The notes beneath the pieces are model-generated. The model was given only the letters and a program-made list of their open reading frames with translations. It did no database searches and was not told the DNA's origin. This document shows, piece by piece, positions 1-11,586 of a DNA stretch of 64,000 bases; positions within the stretch are counted from its first letter, which is position 1, and each line of letters begins with the position of its first letter. The stretch lies in assembly GCA_036583965.1 (NCBI GenBank), contig JAZBQD010000027.1, positions 20,015,001 through 20,079,000 of the forward strand, in the 5' to 3' direction. Position numbers and translations under genes: made by a program. Source of the stretch: Prunella strophiata (lineage: Eukaryota; Chordata; Aves; Passeriformes; Prunellidae).

Positions 1-170
1 CAAGTTGTAATTATGGCCAGGCACATTATTTCCCTTAGCCAGGCACAGCCGCTGCCCTGAGGCAGCAGCTTCACGCCTGTGCCAGCCACGCCTCAGCACC
101 TCGCTGTTCAGGTGAGGGAAGCACAAGTCTTTGCGACTGAAGGCTGAAGAGAGGGCATTTTGAGAGCAAC
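1..170. other. Upstream flank of RNPC3, no gene seen
   Basis: This short stretch precedes the GC-rich RNPC3 promoter and first exon. I see no exon, repeat or RNA gene in it. Confidence 0.5.
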
Positions 171-390
171 ACTAATTAGGAGTTGGAGTGAGGACAAGCT
201 CCCAAGCGCTGAAGGGCGGGGGCGGCTCCCGTCTCCCTCGGGGGCGGCGCCGCGGAGCTCCCGGGCGGGCTCTGCCCCGCCTCCGCCGGCGGCGCCGGTC
301 TCGCGAGACCTGAGCCAGCGGCTCTCGCGCGATTGCGCGGCCGGCGTTCCCGCCGGCTAGCTCCCGGCGGTTGCCGGCTCCAGCGCGGCC

Positions 391-620
391 ATGGCGGGCG
401 CCGGGCGCTGAGGAGCTGCGGTCGGCCGGCCCGGCGCTGGGCAGCTTGTCCCGCCGCACCCCGGTTGTCCGCCGCACCCCGGGCCCGCCGCACCCCGGTG
501 TCGCGCGGCGCGGCGACGCTGCTGGTGCGGCACCTGCCCGCCGAGCTACGGCGCGGAGAAGGAGATCTGCTGCAGCACTTCGGGCCGTGTCTGTGCGCGT
601 CCTTCGACCACGGGCGGCTG
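391..620 (+). other. RNPC3: RNPC3 coding exon 1 (start of RRM1), frame irregular
   Basis: The frame joining correctly to exon 2 reads [11 protein letters not shown] near 516-548 and DHGRL just before the donor GTGAGC at 621. In between, two segments resemble the family only in other frames: AEKE around 550-561, and VSVRVL around 581-598 in the +1 frame. No ATG lies upstream in the RRM frame. The ATG at 391 runs into a stop after six codons. Three or four small indels relative to an intact RRM1 would explain this. Degenerate copies of the downstream 18-bp repeat occupy about 447-500, inside this exon. Confidence 0.7.
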
Positions 621-3600
621 GTGAGCGCCGGGGTGGGGCGGGCGCCGGCACGAGCCGGCGGGAGCGGGCGGGCGACCGGTGTCCCGCCGCACCCCGGTGT
701 CCCGCCGCACCCCGGTGTCCCGCCGCACCCCGGTGTCCCGCCGCACCCCGGTGTCCCGCCGCACCCCGGTGTCCCGCCGCACCCCGGTGTCCCGCCGCAC
801 CCCGGTGTCCCGCCGCACCCCGGTGTCCCGCCGCACCCCGGTGTCCCGCCGCACCCCGGTGTCCCGCCGCACCCCGGTGTCCCGCCGCACCCCGGTGTCC
901 CGCCGCACCCCGGTGTCCCGCCGCACCCCGGTGTCCCGCCGCACCCCGGTGTCCCGCCGCACCCCGGTGTCCCGCCGCACCCCGGTGTCCCGCCGCACCC
1001 CGGTGTCCCGCCGCACCCCGGTGTCCCGCCGCACCCCGGTGTCCCGCCGCACCCCGGTGTCCCGCCGCACCCCGGTGTCCCGCCGCACCCCGGTGTCCCG
1101 CCGCACCCCGGTGTCCCGCCGCACCCCGGTGTCCCGCCGCACCCCGGTGTCCCGCCGCACCCCGGTGTCCCGCCGCACCCCGGTGTCCCGCCGCACCCCG
1201 GTGTCCCGCCGCACCCCGGTGTCCCGCCGCACCCCGGTGTCCCGCCGCACCCCGGTGTCCCGCCGCACCCCGGTGTCCCGCCGCACCCCGGTGTCCCGCC
1301 GCACCCCGGTGTCCCGCCGCACCCCGGTGTCCCGCCGCACCCCGGTGTCCCGCCGCACCCCGGTGTCCCGCCGCACCCCGGTGTCCCGCCGCACCCCGGT
1401 GTCCCGCCGCACCCCGGTGTCCCGCCGCACCCCGGTGTCCCGCCGCACCCCGGTGTCCCGCCGCACCCCGGTGTCCCGCCGCACCCCGGTGTCCCGCCGC
1501 ACCCCGGTGTCCCGCCGCACCCCGGTGTCCCGCCGCACCCCGGTGTCCCGCCGCACCCCGGTGTCCCGCCGCACCCCGGTGTCCCGCCGCACCCCGGTGT
1601 CCCGCCGCACCCCGGTGTCCCGCCGCACCCCGGTGTCCCGCCGCACCCCGGTGTCCCGCCGCACCCCGGTGTCCCGCCGCACCCCGGTGTCCCGCCGCAC
1701 CCCGGTGTCCCGCCGCACCCCGGTGTCCCGCCGCACCCCGGTGTCCCGCCGCACCCCGGTGTCCCGCCGCACCCCGGTGTCCCGCCGCACCCCGGTGTCC
1801 CGCCGCACCCCGGTGTCCCGCCGCACCCCGGTGTCCCGCCGCACCCCGGTGTCCCGCCGCACCCCGGTGTCCCGCCGCACCCCGGTGTCCCGCCGCACCC
1901 CGGTGTCCCGCCGCACCCCGGTGTCCCGCCGCACCCCGGTGTCCCGCCGCACCCCGGTGTCCCGCCGCACCCCGGTGTCCCGCCGCACCCCGGTGTCCCG
2001 CCGCACCCCGGTGTCCCGCCGCACCCCGGTGTCCCGCCGCACCCCGGTGTCCCGCCGCACCCCGGTGTCCCGCCGCACCCCGGTGTCCCGCCGCACCCCG
2101 GTGTCCCGCCGCACCCCGGTGTCCCGCCGCACCCCGGTGTCCCGCCGCACCCCGGTGTCCCGCCGCACCCCGGTGTCCCGCCGCACCCCGGTGTCCCGCC
2201 GCACCCCGGTGTCCCGCCGCACCCCGGTGTCCCGCCGCACCCCGGTGTCCCGCCGCACCCCGGTGTCCCGCCGCACCCCGGTGTCCCGCCGCACCCCGGT
2301 GTCCCGCCGCACCCCGGTGTCCCGCCGCACCCCGGTGTCCCGCCGCACCCCGGTGTCCCGCCGCACCCCGGTGTCCCGCCGCACCCCGGTGTCCCGCCGC
2401 ACCCCGGTGTCCCGCCGCACCCCGGTGTCCCGCCGCACCCCGGTGTCCCGCCGCACCCCGGTGTCCCGCCGCACCCCGGTGTCCCGCCGCACCCCGGTGT
2501 CCCGCCGCACCCCGGTGTCCCGCCGCACCCCGGTGTCCCGCCGCACCCCGGTGTCCCGCCGCACCCCGGTGTCCCGCCGCACCCCGGTGTCCCGCCGCAC
2601 CCCGGTGTCCCGCCGCACCCCGGTGTCCCGCCGCACCCCGGTGTCCCGCCGCACCCCGGTGTCCCGCCGCACCCCAAGAGTGCAGATAGATGATGCCTGC
2701 ATATTTTATCAGGGTTATGCTTTATATACTGACTTTGTTACAATGATTTTGGGTACGGAATCATGTTGTGGCAGGATGGGGTAATAGAGTTTGTTAAAAT
2801 TGACTTGGAAAGGTGTATTCTGTGAGGATTTGATTTAATTTGGGAAATTGGGGGGAAAGTTAGAAACCATTGAAACGTTCAGAGCACAAAAGTTGCAACT
2901 TCTGTAGCAGGAGGAGTGTTACTTTTAGTAAGAGTTACTTTGATGAAAATGTTCTGTGAGGTGCTCAAATGAATTTTCTGGTTTGGAAGAGGATTAGGCC
3001 TCTTTGTATGTCATTTCTTGCAGTTTAGAATGGTTTTTTCTTGCTAAAAAGAAGCCCCACTTGTCCTGTATTCCTCAAACTGCTGAGCTCATGTCTTAAT
3101 TTTGACTGCAGGCGGTACTTCTCCAAAATTCATAAGAAAAATACTTTCTAGTCCTTCATGTTTGCCCTGTATGGGAATTAGGTGACACCCATCTGGAAAC
3201 TTTGAAATATGTGAGCTTGAACTAAGAAAGTGCTTGTGGCTCAATGTCTTATGTGCAATCTCTTACATTTTTGATTGAAATACATTATAACTTTTTGTTT
3301 GTTTCTTTTCTAGAAACACACTGCTTTTGCCACCTTTCCCAGTGAAAATGCAGCTGCAAAGGTTTGTATTGAGTTTGTTACTGAATGTTTTAGCAAAGCA
3401 CTGAATTTCCAGTGCTCTGATATGGTTTACACATCATCTGGTACTTAGGGCTGGGAGAAAGCAAAGCAGCACAATGTAATATGAGAGTTCTGTTTCAGGA
3501 TTTGCTTGCAGGACTTGATGAAATTGTTGGACACTTCTGTAGAGTCCTGGGAAAAGTGGATTGAAAGGGGTTTGTGGAAGTCATCTGATCCAGCCTGGCA

Positions 3601-6600
3601 AAGTTTGAGAAGCTGAGACTGATCTGTTTAGGATGTGTGTACATTTATATGCAAACCATAAACTATAAAGCAGAGATTCCTTGTCTCCTGTGTAATTGTG
3701 TGTTTGCCATGAAAGTCAGCCCTGGTGATTCTCACAATCCAAGTCTGCCTTGAATGCCCAACTTTGATAAGAAAGCTACTGTATTAATGGGAATGTGGAT
3801 GCCAAATAGGTAATACTGATAATGGTTTTTAAATACTAGTCTGGTTAAAGAGCCTGTGTCAGAATTTCCCCCTTATACCTTGGGTTTGTGGTTTTTTTTG
3901 CATTGCTTTTATTTTTTTAGGCCACACTTTAAAGGACTAAAACAAGTTAAAGACCGTGTGAGTGCACAGGGGTGAATTTGGTGCTTGTGCCAGTTGTTAG
4001 CAGCCTGCTGGGCTCTGGGCTTGAAGAATGCTGGATCTTCCCAGTGCCTCTGTTAAAATCCTGATTTTAGAATTCCTAGCTGTTACTGCTGAGTTTAGCA
4101 TGCTTGTACTGCAGGAGCAAAAGGTTGGTTACATGAAATTCCAGCAATTGAGTTGGCTGTCTGAAAAGCCTGAGTGTTGGGGCTGCTGCTGTGTTCAGGG
4201 TTCCAAGCTGTGCAGTGGCTCTGGCTGTGCAGCCTGGGCCCTTTCCTTCCTGCCAGCAGGAAAGGCTGCTAAAGTCAGGGCTGGAAGGCACAACAGGGCA
4301 GAGCTCTCATGTCCACAGCAGCACAGGCTCAGCTTAAGCAGCTGGGACTGCATCCTGAGGCCAGTGTAGCACTCAAAGGATAAACAGTTATGCTGTAAAA
4401 CAATTCTCATGTTTGTCCTCTTCCCTTTCTCTTCTCCTCTGTAATTACTTGTAGGCTTTATCAAGGCTGCATCAGCTGAGACTTTTGGGTCACACGTTAG
4501 TTGTGGAATTTGCAAAGGAGCAAGAGAGTGCACAGGTACTCAGCCAGCCTTCTGCCTCAGACAAGTGCAAAAGGTATGTGCAGAGTAATTTCCTTGTTGT
4601 GTTGGTGGTTGAGGAGAGGGGATTCTGGATTCATGGTACTTGGGTAGCACTTGTAACTCAAAGGATAAATTGTAACTGCTTGGAAGTCTTAACACACAGG
4701 TTCAGGTCTGCAGGGCAGTGACTTCATTCCTCCCAGCAGAACTGTGTCATTTGCACCTGTGGAATGTGCAAATAAGTGATGAAAGCAATGTGATAGTGCT
4801 TAATAAAAACATCTGTAGTAGAGTTTCCAAGTTGTTTAGTCCACTTTGTGAATATGAACAAATTAGTAATTTAATACCTTTGGAATTTATGGTCTCTGAA
4901 GAGAGTGCATGATGAATAATTTCAGTTCTTTTCCTGTGCGTGGATTTAAGTCAGGAAGTGTTTGAATGTAGGGAGGCTTACTTAAATCTACATAAATGTT
5001 TATTTTAAAAGACTGTCACTACTGTAATTATCCTCATGTATTAATTATGAAGAATAGCTGTAGTAATACAATTGGTAACAGATGTTAAAAATACCTCTGC
5101 TAATTTATTTTTTGTATTTATTAACAGATGATACATATTTTATATATTGCATAAGGCATAGTTAATTTTTGCCCTGTTTTAATTAAGGCTAACTTAATTT
5201 TCAGTTTAGAAGAACCAGTGAAAGAAGAAGAGAAGATAGAACCAAACTGTGTTAAAATAGAGAATGGAATTGCACCCAACCATGGGTTAGTGTTGGGTTT
5301 TTATTTATCTTAATTATTTTATTCTGTTACAGATTCTTTTGAACTCTGTTATGTACTGTTGAACAAGAGTTTTGTTTCCTCCTGTGCTGCTGTTCCTCAG
5401 GCATTAGGAGTTGTCATAAAGATGGAGTTTCAGTTGGTCAAGTTTAGAATCCTCACATCTCTGTAGTGACTGGTGCTTTGAGCTGTGAACTTGTGGATTG
5501 CAGAACAGCCTTCCAGCACTATGCTTTGCTTTCTTGGGGGGTGGAGGGCTGAGGTTCTCCCAGTGTTAACAGCAGAATACCTTTGACTTCTTTTTCCTGG
5601 TGTTTCTTCCTTTTTTCCCCTCCCCATTTTCAGTTTAGCATGCAGGAAGTAGTAAATTTTTTGAAGCTAATGCAGCCCCTTGAGCATTGAGTTTCTGATA
5701 TTTGCACAGGCTGCTGTGCTGTGATTTTGGTTTTGGAGATGTTGATGGTTTCTGTTTGCTTTAGGCTTCTGCATGGCTTGATACTTTCAGTTTGCCCAAG
5801 CCCAGCAAATCTGTCATGCATTGGGACTACTCCATGATGTTAAAGGCATTTTAAGTGCCCCAAAACTGTTCTAGGGGAAATAACAGTATTTCAGTGTCAC
5901 TTCAGATGTAATCAATAGTTAAGCCTCTAGTAATCATTAATTGTTATGGGTGATTAAGTGACAATAATGTTAAGGTGTCTTGTTTTCAATCTTTTTTTCC
6001 TCAGCCTCACCGTTTCCCATCAATTCTTGCCTGAAATATTTGTATCCACCACCTTCAAGTGCAATTCTAACCAATATAGCAAATGCCTTGGCAAGTGTGC
6101 CCAAATTTTATGTCCAGGTAAGTAAAAAACAGGTAAAAGAAGGAGTATAAAATTAAAGACATTTAATTTTTCCTCTTTTAATTACCCACAGAAGTAATTC
6201 TTTTTGTCATTGTAAATACTAACTTGGTTTTTCTGTGACAGTGTTAACCAATCTTAGTCTTTTACTGTGCTGAGGGAATGAGATTTTATTAACCTTAGGT
6301 AGATTACTTAATTGACACTGAAGACTTAACTGGATATGCTCTTCCTAATTAGATGTGACTTGAATACTTGGAATTTCATTCTGAGAAGATGCTGTACTTT
6401 TTTCATTAGCCTTGTTAGGGTGTTGCTTATACTGACTATTAGTGTTGGATCTCAAGTGCAAGTTTTGCATTGTTCATGAGCATTGAAACTGCTGATTTAC
6501 ACCTGCCAGGAGTGTTTGGCTGTTTTACCCAGCAAGGAACTGTTACCACTTACTTATTCAAAGGAAACCTGCTTTTTTCAGGTACTTCATCTGATGAATA

Positions 6601-9600
6601 AAATGAATCTTCCTCCACCTTTTGGACCAATCACTGCTCGTCCTCCCATGGTAACATTTTAAATAAATGTTTTCAGTACTGTGGGATTGAGTCACAATTT
6701 AAAATGTTAGCAGACTACTAGGAGATGTAAATTTCAAGAGGATTGCAAATCCTGCTGCATTTCCCTGGGTACATGTTGGTCTTCTAGAGCAATTCTTTGG
6801 ACTGTACTTAGAACAAAGAAATGCCCATCTATGGTAGCAGCACTGGAATGTTTCAAACTGTTGCTTCACTGTTGAAACTGAGATGGCTTTGGAGCCTCAG
6901 CCTTCACCCATATGCTTGGACTGTTCTTCTCAGGAAAGTCCTTGAAGCTGAGTGCAAAGTGAAAATCCAAGGCCATGGTTGCTGTATTTTTTATCACCTC
7001 AACTTCAAAGAATTAAACCATTCACTGTTATGCTTCAGAAGACAGATTTTTTTTTTGCTTGTGGAAAGATTTACCTTAGTAATATAGTTTACCAAAATGG
7101 TATCTATATCCCTATAAGCATACTTGCAGAAAATACTTTTTAAATTATCCTTAATTGCTTTGACTGTTGTTACTAAGAAAACAAGATACAGTTTAGAATT
7201 TTTCCTTTTAAAGTTTAATTTTTTTCAACTTTTTCCTCATAATTAGTACGAAGAGTATTTACCAGTGCCTGTGCCACCTCCCCCAGTCCCACCTCTGCCT
7301 CCTGAAGAGCCTCCTTTGCCTGAAGAGGAAGAAGAAGGACTGTGTAGTGGGGATGAATCAGAATATGAGAGTGATAATGATGAGGAAAAGGAGAGGTATG
7401 CATTTTACAGTCATTTGCAAGGTTTTGGACTCGCTGAAAGGAGTGGTTTTGATTTGCTGTGTGTTATAGCTTCAGTTTTAAGGTAGTTAGTTTTACAAGT
7501 ATATTCTGAAAAGTTCTGTCTCAAGGGATTTAAGGAAAGAGGAAGAGTTTTTAAAATTAGTGCTTTCAAACTAAACTGTAAACCTCTTTGTTTTATTTTT
7601 GTTTGGTTTTGTTTTTATTTTTGTCTAAAATAGAATGACCAAGTTGATGGAATTAGCAACCCTTCAGCCTAAAAGACCAATAAACACAAAGAAACGTGGT
7701 GTTAGAAAAAAGCAAAGAATTAAAGACATGTTGAATGTTCCTGTGTCTACTTCCCACAGGTTTGTGGTTTTTGCACTTATCCTACTGGTTTCATTGCCCT
7801 AAAAATCCAAATCTTCCTCTAGTTTGAGCTAAAGTGTGCTCAACAGCCTTAAAGTGTGCCTGATTCAAGCTCTGTTTCTCTTCCTGTCAAACTAATAGAA
7901 ATTCCTTTTCCTAAAAAGATAACTAGTTTGACATCGCAGCTGTGACTGAAGCAATTGGGATTTGTTGTTTGGGCTGCTTCTTAAAACAAAAAATTAAAAG
8001 TAGGACACTGGAAGATTAGAAACTGGCTTGATTTAAAGTAAGTTTGGATCTTAGAACTGCAGTTCTGTGTCACAGTAGACAGCAGTGCAGTATTTCTGTG
8101 TTGTGATGAGTAATTGTGAGTGCATTTTTACTAATGGCTGCCTGCTTCCTCCAAGTGATTTGCTACATTTTTTTTTTAAATGTAGTGTATTTTATATACT
8201 AGGTGAGAGCAGCAGCAAGGCCAGTTATTTTTCATGCTGATGTTACTGATGAAGGTTTTAATAAATGCCTGTGTGTATGTGCCTGTGGTACGTGATGGTT
8301 GGTTTTGCCCCCACTGCCAGACATATCTTCTGTATCTGCAGTGTTGTAATCACCTGAGACTCTGTTGGGTGAAATGTATGAAATGGAGAACGTGTGTTTG
8401 TGCTAAATAACAGCATAAAATCTAACTGGAAGAAATCTTGTGTTTGACCACGCATTCATCAGTGTCTGAATCTTTAATTAATGTGTTGTTGTTTTCAACA
8501 GTAACTCGCACCCTGCACTGTCACCTTCAGATGTCTTTGAGCAGCTGCAGCACGTAGGCCATAAAAAAATAGAGTTTCATATTAGTACTGAGATCCCAGC
8601 TGTTCTTCAGATAAACTCAGAAAAAGAAGAAAAAAATGGTAAGAGGGTTCAAATGTATTTAATGTTCAAATCATGCAGCTTCAGTATATAAAAGGGTGCT
8701 GAGATTTACACCAGGAAATTCTTTCCCCTTATTGTATGGGAGCTTTCAACTCCCATACATCCCATCCAAGTTGCATCATTTGTATTTGCTGTTTTTCCCA
8801 TGTTAACAAGCTTTGAAAAGGATCCAGAGGATTTTAAAGGTCTCTCTCCTATGTGCTCTATAGGTTTGTGGTGAATTGCAATGTCTTTTAAATGTTAAGA
8901 TGCAAATGTTACAAATTCTCAGTATTTTATGGTGTAAATGAATATATCGGGCTAGTTTCAGATTTTCCTTTTCCAGCTCTTAGAGAGCAGCATCTGAGTG
9001 ATTGCCAACCCTTTTCTCTGGTGCTCTGGTTATCTGCCATAAAAATGCTGGGCAATGATAACAGTGAGGTGTGGTGGCTTTTTAGAGGGTTGTGGTCAAT
9101 CTGTGGTTCTTGGTACTTTACAGTCACAGCCAGTTTCTTCAAGGGCAAATGGTGAAATGGATACAGGATTGAACAGCAAGGCAAGTGTTAATTTAACAAA
9201 TGTGTGCCATGGCCTTTATTTGTACTACATGGGGTTTTATAGGACTGCACAGAGCAGGTGCTTTTGTCAAACCAGGGGTTAAAACTCATTTTTAAGGGTG
9301 TATTCAAATTGCCTTACCAAGTCTGCTCTATTCTAATGTTGCTGGAAAGAGTGTGGTTTTCTTGCTGGTTCTTGATCTTGGTGTGAATAAATGTACAAAC
9401 TACTTACATAATGTGTTGACATTTCAGACCTTTATGCAGCCACAGAAGAAATCAATAATACAGGCTTTGGAAGGATTTTCCCAGCTCCTAGCTCAAATGA
9501 TAAAATGGAAACTGAAGAGGAGGATGATGAAATACCATCAGAATTTATTTCTAGAAAGGATCTAGAAAAAAACAGACTTTCTAGAGAAGGTATAACTGTG

Positions 9601-11586
9601 AGAATAGATTAACTAGTAATAGCTTTTGTATTTGTTGCAACAAATAGCTTAAAGAAGTTTATTTTCTTAATTGAGCATATAGTAAATTATTCTATACTGA
9701 GCAAATGTGCAAAGTAAATGAACTAAAGCATGGTTTATTTTTTTTTTTGTCTTCAAGAAATGGAAAAATATTCTGTTTTCAAGAACTATGAGCCAGGTGA
9801 TCCAAATTGCAGGATATATGTGAAGAATTTAGCTAAACAAGTTCAAGAAAAGGTAAGTAAACAAGCAAATTAAATACCTATCAAAAGGGCTTTTTCTTAT
9901 CATTGCTCTTACCACCTACACTTTAATTTCAGGATCTCAAGTTCATTTTTGGAAGATATGTTGACTTCCAGTCAGAGGTGGAACGCAATATGTGAGTTCA
10001 TTTTGTACTTGGTTACAATTGAGCCTTTTATATTAACTTCTGTGGCACTTCTGAAAATGGGGATTTTTAAAATAGCTATATTCACATTTTCTGTATTTCT
10101 GCATAAACAAAAAATGTGTGAGACCTAAAAATCTTCATTTATGAAGATGAAGAAATATAATTATTTTATGACGAGTGGCTGACGACCCTATTATTCTGCC
10201 TTTATATTTTCATTCCCAGATTTGCTTTTCTTGGCTGTGTGACACAGAATGAACTGTGTAGGTGATTGTGTGTATCTGGTCATTTTGCATATGTCCTGTT
10301 TAGTAGTTCTGCACATCCATTTGCCATCCTACCATTTAATATTACCTTTTGGTGAACGGTTTCCCCAAGCAGAATGGTCTCCAAGGACATCATGCCTCTT
10401 TGTAGGCTTTGCTTCTGTTTCTGCTATTTCTCCCACCTGGAGCATGAGAATTGTGCATTTGTGCTGTGAAATCTGCAAGGTTTGATGAACATGAGTAATT
10501 CCCACTTCTCCATTGTGCCCCCAGGTTTGATATCCGTTTGATGAAAGAAGGCCGGATGAAGGGACAGGCTTTCATTGGCCTTCCCAATGAGAAAGCAGCT
10601 GCTAAAGCACTGAAAGAAGCAAATGGCTATGTCTTATTTGAAAAACCCATGGTGGTTGTATCCTTTTCTTCAAGCATTCCCATTATATTCCTTGTAATCT
10701 CTGCCAGTCTCTAGTTTTGTTGTCATAGTGTTCTGCAAAATAAAAAATGCCTTAAGAAAACCAGTCAGCATAACACAGTGCACTATTTATGGTAGCTGAA
10801 AAAAACAGAGAGGCAGCTCTTCTGAAATAGGAAAGTAAAAATGATTTAAGAACAGAATTCGCTGGTCTTAACATCTTTGACCCTGCAAAGACAATTCAGA
10901 AAATAATTTAGCTTGCATGAGCACTGTATTTAAATTAAATATAAGATTTTTGACTTGGTTAGGCGTGTGTTCACAGACTCAAGATCATAAGAAATGTTCC
11001 TCTTAGAATAAGTGGTTTTTCAGCTGGAATGGTCACTTTTTGATGGGTTTTCCAGCTGGAATGGTCACTTTTTGATTGCATAGCACTGTTTCTTTGTGTG
11101 AAAGTCCTTTCTTATTTTTCACTTAAATATTTCATAGTTTATTTCAATTTCTTTATACTGACATTAATCTTAGCATCTGCTGTTTTTACTGTTTTTCCTC
11201 CCAAATACTGAGACATCAAAGTTAAGAAATAACATGCTGGGTTGGAAGTTTGTAAATATCAAGCATTTATCCTACTGTAGTTACCCTGTTTGCATCTAGC
11301 CCCTTCCCAGTCAGTCCTCCTTATGGGCTCTCTAATAACTCCTGTCCTGTGTATCAATGAGGTCCTAATCTTTGATAAAATAGACACTGTTATAATACTT
11401 CATACTGTAGTGGAATTGATTCACAGGTAAAGGTCACTTTCTAGACTAATTTGCAGAAGTAATCTTTTTTGTCTTTCCTGATTACTTCTGCTTATCAGAC
11501 ACTTGTAGTCCTTAATAGAGTCTCAGCAATTTGCTCGTTCAGCTAGACCAAAACAGGATGCCAATGAAGGGAAAAGAAAAAAATAG
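391..11586 (+). CDS. RNPC3: RNPC3: U11/U12 di-snRNP 65 kDa protein (minor spliceosome), 14 coding exons
   Basis: RNPC3 binds U12 snRNA and bridges U11 and U12 snRNPs during recognition of U12-type introns in the nucleus. Coding exons: about 391-620, 3314-3361, 4455-4573, 5205-5285, 6005-6117, 6582-6650, 7247-7395, 7634-7759, 8502-8638, 9428-9589, 9758-9852, 9933-9991, 10525-10657 and 11527-11586 (stop TAG). RRM1 is split over exons 1-3 (RNP2 LLVRHL, RNP1 HTAFATFP). Exons 4-10 give a proline-rich and acidic linker ([20 protein letters not shown], then an E/D run). RRM2 lies in exons 11-14 (RNP2 IYVKNL, RNP1 KGQAFIGLP), followed by a basic tail ending EGKRKK. Exons 2-14 give 449 codons once the extra base in exon 5 is discounted. 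With exon 1 this matches the roughly 517 residues of the human protein. Oddities: exon 1 and exon 5 carry frame-breaking indels, so the start codon is uncertain. Intron 13 is U12-type. Identity is very secure. Confidence 0.95.
447..500 (+). repeat. Degenerate seed units of the 18-bp minisatellite inside exon 1
   Basis: Three imperfect units sharing the core CCGCCGCACCCC stand in tandem just upstream of the RRM1-coding part of exon 1. They have different lengths (about 19, 18 and 16 bp), so they disturb the reading frame. They look like the ancestral or spill-over copies of the perfect array that begins at 676. Confidence 0.75.
676..2675 (+). repeat. Perfect 18-bp minisatellite, about 111 copies, in RNPC3 intron 1
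   Basis: The unit GTGTCCCGCCGCACCCCG repeats without a visible substitution or indel. The same phase recurs every 180 bases from 841 to 2641. The array begins 55 bp after the exon 1 donor. All long reading frames through it ([18 protein letters not shown] on plus; GCGGTP, VRRDTG on minus) are by-products of an 18-bp period without stops, not genes. The G-rich minus strand has G-runs spaced to allow quadruplexes in nearly every pair of units. Confidence 0.98.
2676..3313 (+). other. RNPC3: Remainder of RNPC3 intron 1
   Basis: This is AT-rich intronic sequence between the minisatellite and the acceptor TTTTCTAG before exon 2 at 3314. I see no further feature in it. Confidence 0.8.
6005..6117 (+). 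other. RNPC3: RNPC3 exon 5 with one extra base
   Basis: Exon 4 ends in phase 2 (..CATGG) and exon 6 begins in phase 0, so exon 5 should be 112 nt long, but it is 113. The expected family reading NHGLTFP then [14 protein letters not shown] appears only if one base within ACCGTTTCCC (the G at 6012 is the likeliest) is ignored. All other internal exons (2-4 and 6-14) join in frame. Confidence 0.85.
10658..11526 (+). promoter_or_regulatory. RNPC3: U12-type (minor spliceosome) intron 13 of RNPC3
   Basis: The donor is GTATCCTTTTC, a perfect match to the U12-type 5' splice site. Near the 3' end stands GTCCTTAAT (11508-11516), a good U12 branch-point match, only about 11 nt before the terminal CAG at 11524-11526. 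There is no U2-style polypyrimidine tract next to the acceptor. Splicing joins ..KPMVV to [11 protein letters not shown], so the last coding exon depends on the minor spliceosome, which the encoded protein helps to build. A 32-bp tandem duplication sits at 11021-11084 within the intron. Confidence 0.9.

Larger units (their letters stand above)
190..675 (+). promoter_or_regulatory. RNPC3: CpG-island promoter and first exon of RNPC3
   Basis: The sequence turns abruptly GC- and CpG-rich at about 190, and the richness runs into the minisatellite at 676. No TATA box is visible. This is the usual architecture of a housekeeping CpG-island promoter, and it surrounds the exon encoding the first half of RRM1. 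The transcription start cannot be placed exactly. The first ATG in a good context (391, gcggccATGgcg) lies inside the island. Confidence 0.75.

Noticed and set aside
176..2784. Very long open frames (up to 833 codons) on both strands over the first 2.7 kb
   Set aside because: They are translations of an 18-bp repeat that contains no stop in any frame. Only the exon 1 part of one plus-strand frame is coding.
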